From the NCBI GenBank assembly GCA_964501265.1, contig CAZCSK010000011.1:1-60144 (forward strand): 60,144 nucleotides of DNA, in the 5' to 3' direction. The notes beneath the pieces are model-generated. The model ran no database searches, had not been told where the DNA came from, and was given only the letters and a program-made list of their open reading frames with translations. The DNA is from CAZCSK01 sp964501265. Lineage in GTDB: Bacteria; Actinomycetota; CADDZG01; JAHWKV01. Below, one piece after another: positions 58,502 to 60,144 of the stretch; the stretch's first letter is position 1, and each line of letters starts with the position of its first letter. Made by a program: the position numbers and the translations under genes.

Positions 58502-59914
58502 ATGTCCAACGCGTGCCCCGGAGTCGCATCCTTCGAGCGTCTTGAGGCGATCTTGCGAAACCCCGCCATCTACGAGCTTGCGTCTGCAATCCCGCGCCCC
58601 TCCCCATCAAAAGGCGGCCGGCCCCGTGACTACCCCGATTACATGGCACTGGTTTACGAGGCGTTGCTCAGCACCTACAGGAGCGCTCGCCAAGTGGAAG
58701 CCGAACTCAGTCATCCGGTCGTTTGGCGTTTCATCCGCCGAAGTATTAAGAGGACGTTTCCGGATGAACCCGCGAGGCACCTGCCCCGCCGCCCAATGAG
58801 GCGACACCATTACACCTATGCGCGGAATCGCTACCTTTCTAATCCAACCGTTCTTGCCGGGCTCGCCCTAGCGCATCGTCGGATCGCCGCTGGTCAGGCA
58901 AGAGAGCTTGGTCTTCTGGATCCCGAAGGGAAGGGCTCATGGACTCACCCGGACCTCCGCCGCCTTATCTACGCCGACGGGAAAGTAGTGACTGCCCTCT
59001 TCAAAGGCAAGGCCGGCGACAAGCGCATAAATAAGGAGACCGGGGAGATCAAGCAAGTCCGCCACGACCCCGACGCGGACCTGCACTTTGAGGGCGACGG
59101 AGATACAGCATTTGGGACCAAGTTTGTGATCGTTGCGGCCCGGACGCAGGACGCACAGGGCCGAATAATCTTGGATATCGACTGGGCTCCTGGAAGGGGC
59201 AGTGAGGCGGCGGTGGCAACAAAATGCTTTGGACGTCTTGCGCCGCTAATTCCCGGCGCGCAGGGAGTGATCTACGACACGGCCCTACGTGGCGTGCACC
59301 ATCAGACGCTTTTGCGAGAGCACGGGCTCATTCCGATCAACAAAGTGACAGCGGCCTCGGTCAGCGGCAATAGTTCCGGAAAAGATCCCCGCCGCCGCAC
59401 CGAGAAGAGCGTCCACATCGAGGACAAGAAACTCGAGTTCGAGGACGGATCCCATCGGACACTCAGTCTGTTTGCACGAGGTGGAGCCGTAGGTCTAGGA
59501 CAACTTACTGATACTGGTGAAGTCGAGTTCGTCGAGCTTCGCCGTGTGCGCACCCGACGATTCCAAGATGGGACCGGCCTATTTCGCTGGTACAACGACT
59601 ACTTCGTACCCGGCGCTAGGACGGTTGTCACCGTGCGCCTTCACGGAAATGAAGAAGACCGAAAGCGCCGGTTCAATCGGACGGAAAACGTGAGACCCAT
59701 CCCGCCCTCGGACCCCGACTTCCGTGCTCTTCACCGGAGGCGTAACGATGCGGAGTCCATTAACCGCGGTGTTGTCGACACGCTGTACCTTGGGCGAGCC
59801 CACAGTGTGGGGCACGCCCTCCAGCATGTGAACTTGTTGGGATACGCGCTGATGGTGAACTCACTGGCGCTTCACCGACATCGACAACGCAAAGAACTTC
59901 AGCCGGCGGCTTAG
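58502..59914 (+). CDS. DDE-type transposase, intact copy
   Basis: A 470-residue transposase from the ATG at 58502. The N-terminal ~130 residues include a helical DNA-binding region (GGRPRDYPDYMALVYEALLS, VWRFIRRSIKRTF). The catalytic core carries Asp of IYADGKVV, Asp of VIYDTALRG and Glu of RRRNDAESINRG, the expected DDE triad. A long basic insert lies between the second Asp and the Glu (EKSVHIEDKKLEFEDG). I cannot name the IS family. A truncated near-identical copy lies at 50328-51334. The stop is 13 bases before the conserved 3' hairpin, and a tRNA gene begins 175 bases downstream. Confidence 0.82.
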   Translation: MSNACPGVASFERLEAILRNPAIYELASAIPRPSPSKGGRPRDYPDYMALVYEALLSTYRSARQVEAELSHPVVWRFIRRSIKRTFPDEPARHLPRRPMRRHHYTYARNRYLSNPTVLAGLALAHRRIAAGQARELGLLDPEGKGSWTHPDLRRLIYADGKVVTALFKGKAGDKRINKETGEIKQVRHDPDADLHFEGDGDTAFGTKFVIVAARTQDAQGRIILDIDWAPGRGSEAAVATKCFGRLAPLIPGAQGVIYDTALRGVHHQTLLREHGLIPINKVTAASVSGNSSGKDPRRRTEKSVHIEDKKLEFEDGSHRTLSLFARGGAVGLGQLTDTGEVEFVELRRVRTRRFQDGTGLFRWYNDYFVPGARTVVTVRLHGNEEDRKRRFNRTENVRPIPPSDPDFRALHRRRNDAESINRGVVDTLYLGRAHSVGHALQHVNLLGYALMVNSLALHRHRQRKELQPAA

Positions 59915-59927
59915 CCCGGCCCCCGCA

Positions 59928-59996
59928 CAGACTCCCACTCGCCTCCAGATTCCGCACGGCTTCGCCTGCTCCACCTGGAACCTCGCTGGGAGTCTG
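59928..59996 (+). repeat. Long 3' hairpin of the transposase, copy B
   Basis: CAGACTCCCA (59928-59937) pairs with TGGGAGTCTG (59987-59996) around 49 bases. Against copy A (51355-51426) the outer pair has changed from G-C to C-G on both sides at once, a compensatory change that supports an RNA or single-strand DNA structure. Confidence 0.75.
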
Positions 59997-60089
59997 CACT
60001 CCGATAGCGTCCCGGGTGCCCAATCCTTCGGTAAACTCAGCCATCGGAGCGATGCGGACGGGTTTTCTTCCACCTTTTCTGCATCCCCC

Positions 60090-60144
60090 GGGCCCGTAGC
60101 TCAGCGGTTAGAGCAGTCGACTCATAATCGATTGGTCGCAGGTT
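60090..60144 (+). tRNA. tRNA with CAT anticodon (Met or Ile2), partial
   Basis: The acceptor strand GGGCCCG (60090-60096), TA, and the D arm GCTCAGCGGTTAGAGC are followed by an anticodon stem-loop GTCGA-CTCATAA-TCGAT, giving anticodon CAT. Then come a variable loop and the start of the T arm (GCAGGTT) before the window ends. Elongator tRNA-Met and the lysidine-modified tRNA-Ile share this anticodon and cannot be separated here. It is the attachment partner of the mobile element to its left. Confidence 0.85.

Larger units (their letters stand above)
57134..60089 (+). mobile_element. Candidate mobile element inserted beside a tRNA gene
   Basis: The unit holds a small HTH regulator, a recombinase-like protein, a DDE transposase and a conserved 3' hairpin, and ends with CTGCATCCCCC directly against the first base of a tRNA. 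The truncated copy ends in the same bases against the same GGGCCCGT. The left end is not identified, so 57134 is only the first gene. No terminal inverted repeats were found by eye. Confidence 0.45.

Noticed and set aside
1..60144. CRISPR arrays
   Set aside because: No regularly spaced direct repeats of 20-40 bases and no cas-like gene were seen anywhere in the window.

Overview
The window comes from an actinomycetote chromosome, probably an uncultured lineage. The evidence is a Bpa/PafE-type proteasome activator ending in EGYL, two LLM-class enzymes of the kind that use F420, a PASTA-domain Ser/Thr kinase, a large Lhr helicase, many GTG/TTG starts, and two promoters placed so that the mRNA would be leaderless. 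Coding density is high and genes are often coupled by 4-base stop/start overlaps. All product names rest on motifs read by eye; no database search was possible.

Positions 1-37372 look like ordinary chromosome. They hold lipid and acyl-CoA catabolism (acyl-CoA dehydrogenases, MaoC hydratases, a thiolase, SDRs, alpha/beta hydrolases), a lipoprotein plus PASTA kinase pair, and a flavoprotein / cyclic-nucleotide-domain / ABC-2 exporter operon. They also hold a D,D-carboxypeptidase and a secreted protein behind a promoter with a perfect 20-bp palindrome. A long minus-strand operon (21613 to 13363) encodes a heterodimeric ABC exporter, a LarA-like protein, a gamma-glutamyltransferase-like enzyme and the three 5-oxoprolinase subunits PxpA/B/C, which reads as a gamma-glutamyl/5-oxoproline salvage unit. 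Lhr, Bpa, a thiolase-MaoC pair, a DUF11 surface protein, a third ABC exporter and a coupled acyl-CoA dehydrogenase / LLM / LLM / hydrolase / SDR operon follow.

Positions 37363-51594 are accessory and flanked by a 91-bp imperfect direct repeat (11 mismatches, no gaps). Inside are a small winged-helix-like protein, two proteins with HEPN-type Arg-xn-His motifs, and a tightly coupled trio: an MmeI/YeeA-like DNA methyltransferase, an SF2 helicase and a GIY-YIG protein. A PD-(D/E)XK nuclease-like protein comes next. Together these read as an antiphage island. Then come a divergent HTH protein, a CBS-citrate synthase gene split by one extra G, a P-loop kinase-like protein and a 5'-truncated transposase.

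Positions 51595-60144 continue the accessory zone. A retron-type reverse transcriptase fused to a TOPRIM domain carries the retron-specific NAxxH and VTG motifs. An XRE-ImmA/IrrE protein and its partner sit behind an 11-bp perfect inverted-repeat operator. A broken DUF6119/TIGR04141-like gene and a lipoprotein follow. Last is a mobile element with an HTH protein, a tyrosine-recombinase-like protein lacking its tyrosine, and an intact DDE transposase, ending directly at a CAT-anticodon tRNA that runs off the window.

The most interesting material is the defence island, the RT-TOPRIM retron, and the mobile element. Both element copies end on the same GGGCCCGT sequence that starts the tRNA and the 91-bp repeats, and each carries a 3' hairpin with a compensatory base change.
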